Of a DNA stretch of 22,150 nt, positions 19,851 through 22,150 are shown piece by piece; positions within the stretch are counted from its first letter, which is position 1; every line of letters starts with the position of its first letter. The notes beneath the pieces were generated by a model, which was not told the DNA's origin, did no database searches, and saw nothing but the letters and a program-made list of their open reading frames with translations. Origin of the DNA: Ophiostoma sp. CBS 140.51 (lineage: Eukaryota; Ascomycota; Sordariomycetes; Ophiostomatales; Ophiostomataceae); assembly GCA_029298735.1 (NCBI GenBank), contig JANSLP010000450.1, forward strand, positions 1-22,150. The letters run 5' to 3'. The position numbers and the translations under genes were made by a program.

Positions 19851-21806
19851 CTACAGCTTCGCCTCTCGTGCGGCTTGGAGACGTGCGGGCAGACTGCGCC
19901 GCATCAGCTTTCCCGTCGGGTTGCGTGGGAACGTCTCGAGGTAAAACAGGCCGCCACGCAGCTTCTTGGTTTTGGCCACTTTGCTGTTGACAAACTCGAG
20001 GACCTCTCTAAGAACTTTGGGCCGGTCTGCAACAGGCACAGTTGGCTTAAAGTTGACGTAACCCACGGGTACTTCAGTCTCCTGAACAGAGTCCCAAGTG
20101 CCGCAGACGCCGGCTTCAGTCACAAGAGGATGAGAGTGCAGGACATTCTCCAGTTCGGCCGGTGTGACCTGGTTTCCCTTGTACTTGATGAGATCCTTCT
20201 TCCGGTCTGTTAACCATACGTAGCCTTCGCTGTCAATGCGGCCAACGTCACCAGTGCGAAGCCAGCCGTCGTTGAATGGGAAGACTTCGGCATTGGCCGT
20301 CTGGTTTTTCTTGTAGCCACTAGGTGTGTTAGTATGCCTGGAGGTAAAATGTTAATTGTTGTATGGTGTCCTTACATAAAGACGGTTGGCGCTGAGAACA
20401 TGATTTCGCCGGTGGTACCTTCGGGCACATCGTTGAGGTCGTCGTCCACAAAACGCATTTTCCTAAACTGTCAGTATGGTCTCAAAGGATTATTCCACAA
20501 GTATGATCTCAGACTTACATTCCTGCCATCGGCTTGCCAACACTTCCCTGCTTGCGCTTTGCAGAAAAGGAGCGCAGTGATGTTGCTGAACCTTCCGTCA
20601 TACTGACAAGTTAGCAGAAGCACACACATAGAAACGTCATATACGCGTGGGTCACCTACCCGTAGCCCTGTACAATGTGCGCCTCTGTACCCAGTACTTT
20701 GTGCACCTCGCTGATGATATCCGGGGCAAGCACCGCACCCGAACAGCTAATTGTCCGGACGCTCGTCAAGTCCTGCTGTCGCACAAACGGATCTTTGACC
20801 ATGGCCACCAGCGTCGGCGGGACCATGCGCAGTGTTGTGGCGCGCACCTGGACACAGGCTTTGACGTACTCGCGCAAAGTGTAGTCGCGAAGGAGTCGAA
20901 CGTAACCACCCGTGAGAAGCGGAAGACTGGCCGTGAAGACACCGTAGATGTGACCAAGTGGTGCATAAAAGACATCGCGCTGGTCTGCCGAGGCTATCGA
21001 CGGATCTGTGCTGCGACCAACCAACAGATAGGCAATCAAGTTACGGTGGCTGAGTACAGCGCCTTTGGGAAGGCCACTGGTGCCGGAGCTGAAGCAGATG
21101 ACGGACGGAACAGTATGGCCATCCTCGTTTGTGAGATCAATGGGCGGGGAGTAGGGCTTGGTAGTGTCGAGAATAAAGTCGGAGGGGAACTACAACGGCT
21201 GTCAGTATACTGTGTGTCACCAAACCGGTGGAGGGCAACTTACCGCCAACTTGGCTGTCCCACGCTCGCCGATGCCGACGAGATTGGGTCGCCGTGTCTT
21301 GCTCCATTTTGACTGTCCAATGGCGGCGGTCACCCGAGTCATGACATCTCCCGCATCGCAGAAGACCACAGCCGGTTCAACAATGTCGATAAAGTGGACG
21401 AGGTCGCTAACAGTGGCAGTAGGGCTGCCAAATCTACAGAAGAAGCTAGTCAGCATTACTGTACATATCAATGAGAAGAAAAGGAACAGACTTACGCCGC
21501 CGTGATGCCTGCCCACAGGGCCGAGAATTCGACCTGCAGATAGTCCAACGAGTTCTTGCCGACAATTAAGATGGTGTCGCCTCGACTGAGGCCCAGCACA
21601 TCCCGAAGCGCATCGGCACCCAGGCCAGCCAGCTGTGGCGCCGAACCATATGTCAATTGCCGTTCTGGTCGCTCGTGCTCCTGCAAAATGACCTTGTCGG
21701 GAAGCGTATCGTCAATGTTGTGGCTCAGGATGAACTGCCAGAAGGACTGGTCCCGTGGAATGTCAGCCACCGCATACGGTGATGCATAAACTTGTTGTGG
21801 TGGCAT
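19851..21806 (-). CDS. Acyl/aryl-CoA ligase (4CL-like, ANL superfamily) with peroxisomal signal
   Basis: Predicted ATP-dependent ligase that adenylates a carboxylic acid and transfers it to CoA. Minus-strand exons are 21806-21496, 21433-21244, 21189-20660, 20602-20519, 20462-20376 and 20319-19851, giving 556 aa. The five introns are 54-62 nt, with donors GTAAGT, GTAAGT, GTAGGT, GTAAGT and GTAAGG and visible CTRAC-like branch sites. Core motifs are all present: phosphate-binding loop SSGTSGLPKG at 201-210, GYGMTE at 342-347 (created by the third splice), TGD at 423-425, hinge TDRKKD around 438-443, and the catalytic Lys538 in NPTGKL. The protein ends in Ala-Lys-Leu, a PTS1 peroxisomal import signal, pointing to a peroxisomal role such as fatty-acid or phenylpropanoid side-chain degradation or a secondary-metabolite step. 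Substrate cannot be told from sequence alone. Length is typical of fungal 4CL-like enzymes. Confidence 0.94.
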
Positions 21807-21873
21807 GACGTGTGGCCGTCGATTGTCTTTGTTGATACACTTGCAGGTGTTGTTGTCGTCACAGAAAATATAG

Positions 21874-21882
21874 TTTTATATA
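21874..21882 (-). promoter_or_regulatory. TATA box of the CoA-ligase gene
   Basis: Minus-strand TATATAAAA, a strong match to the TATA consensus, lies about 70 bp upstream of the ATG at 21806. This would give a short leader. Confidence 0.55.
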
Positions 21883-22001
21883 ACACATAAAAGTTTTGGG
21901 GCCAAGTCAGCAAGCTCCTGCCATTTTCGATAGCTATGGCGACAGACCCATCAGAGCTCCATCATAGTTTTCTTGTGAGCTCCAGTCAAAACAGCATTGA
22001 G

Positions 22002-22150
22002 TCAACTGTCCCTGTCTTGGCAGGGCTCTGTATATCCATGTATCCACAAGGCGACCTTGGATGTCTGCTGGACAGCCTGTTCGAACTCGGAAGGCTTCTG
22101 GAAGGCGACGTCCGCCAGGTATCCTTTCAAAACGGTTTGGATGTCGGTCG
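22002..22150 (-). CDS. 3' end of an unidentified gene (partial, runs off the window)
   Basis: On the minus strand a frame is open from the window edge to TGA at 22004-22002, encoding 48 residues that include DIQTVLKGYLADVAFQKPSE and end in CQDRDS. The first two thirds have a strong preference for C or G at codon third positions, unlike the competing plus-strand frame (ATG at 21936, also open to the edge), whose peptide looks less protein-like. It would lie upstream of, and in the same direction as, the CoA-ligase, with a gap of 195 bp. I recognise no family. An intron near the end could change the C-terminus. Confidence 0.45.
   Translation of the reverse strand, partial: TDIQTVLKGYLADVAFQKPSEFEQAVQQTSKVALWIHGYTEPCQDRDS

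Noticed and set aside
10319..21806. Secondary-metabolite gene cluster
   Set aside because: Transporters and a CoA-ligase are present, but there is no core synthase, tailoring set or cluster regulator, and a 2.2-kb gap separates them.
21936..22150. Plus-strand frame starting at ATG 21936 and open to the window edge
   Set aside because: The minus-strand frame over the same bases has clearer coding codon use and a more protein-like peptide, so the plus frame is probably its shadow. The choice is not certain.
1..22150. CRISPR arrays, insertion sequences, terminal inverted repeats, rRNA
   Set aside because: No regular spaced repeats, transposase motifs, target duplications or rRNA-like sequence were seen.

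Overview
The window is nuclear DNA of a filamentous ascomycete (Pezizomycotina, most likely a Sordariomycete). The evidence is short introns (mostly 49-79 nt) with GTRNGT-type donors and CTRAC-like branch sites, long intergenic spacers, one gene per transcript, a eukaryotic tRNA-Ala(AGC) with internal A/B boxes and a T-run terminator, and fungal protein families (Tgl4/5-type patatin lipase, TRI12-type MFS transporters, peroxisomal CoA-ligase). The low-complexity tails would suit Ophiostomatales such as Sporothrix or Ophiostoma, but that placement is only a guess.

Layout from left to right. 1-1544: promoter and leader with several upstream ATGs. 1545-4998 (+): patatin-domain triacylglycerol lipase, two exons, 1134 aa, with a long disordered C-terminus. 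Its reading frame continues 60 codons past the UGA (4999-5181). 5417-7003 (-): single-exon alpha/beta hydrolase, convergent with the lipase. 7796-9067 (-): secreted, probably GPI-anchored SurE-type phosphatase/nucleotidase, two exons. 9923-9994 (+): tRNA-Ala(AGC). 10319-12196 (-): MFS transporter A, two exons. 13740-15459 (+): unrecognised multi-pass membrane protein, three exons. 15701-17682 (-): MFS transporter B, four exons. 17683-19850: 2.2 kb with no convincing gene. 19851-21806 (-): ANL-superfamily acyl/aryl-CoA ligase, six exons, ending in the peroxisomal signal AKL. 22002-22150 (-): probable 3' end of another gene that runs off the right edge.

All exon joins were worked out by hand. 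In each multi-exon gene the summed exon length is a multiple of three and family motifs are restored across the junctions (for example TNDDG in SurE and GYGMTE in the CoA-ligase).

Functionally the window looks like ordinary chromosomal gene space biased to lipid/acyl metabolism and export: a neutral-lipid lipase, an alpha/beta hydrolase, a peroxisomal CoA-ligase, two drug/toxin-type exporters and a surface phosphatase. No polyketide synthase, NRPS, terpene synthase or cluster regulator is visible, so a biosynthetic cluster cannot be claimed. I found no clear new multi-gene system. The observations most worth checking are the in-frame continuation beyond the lipase UGA, whose TGA lies inside a consensus branch site, the orphan membrane protein between the two transporters, and a stop-free 51-nt intron in transporter B.
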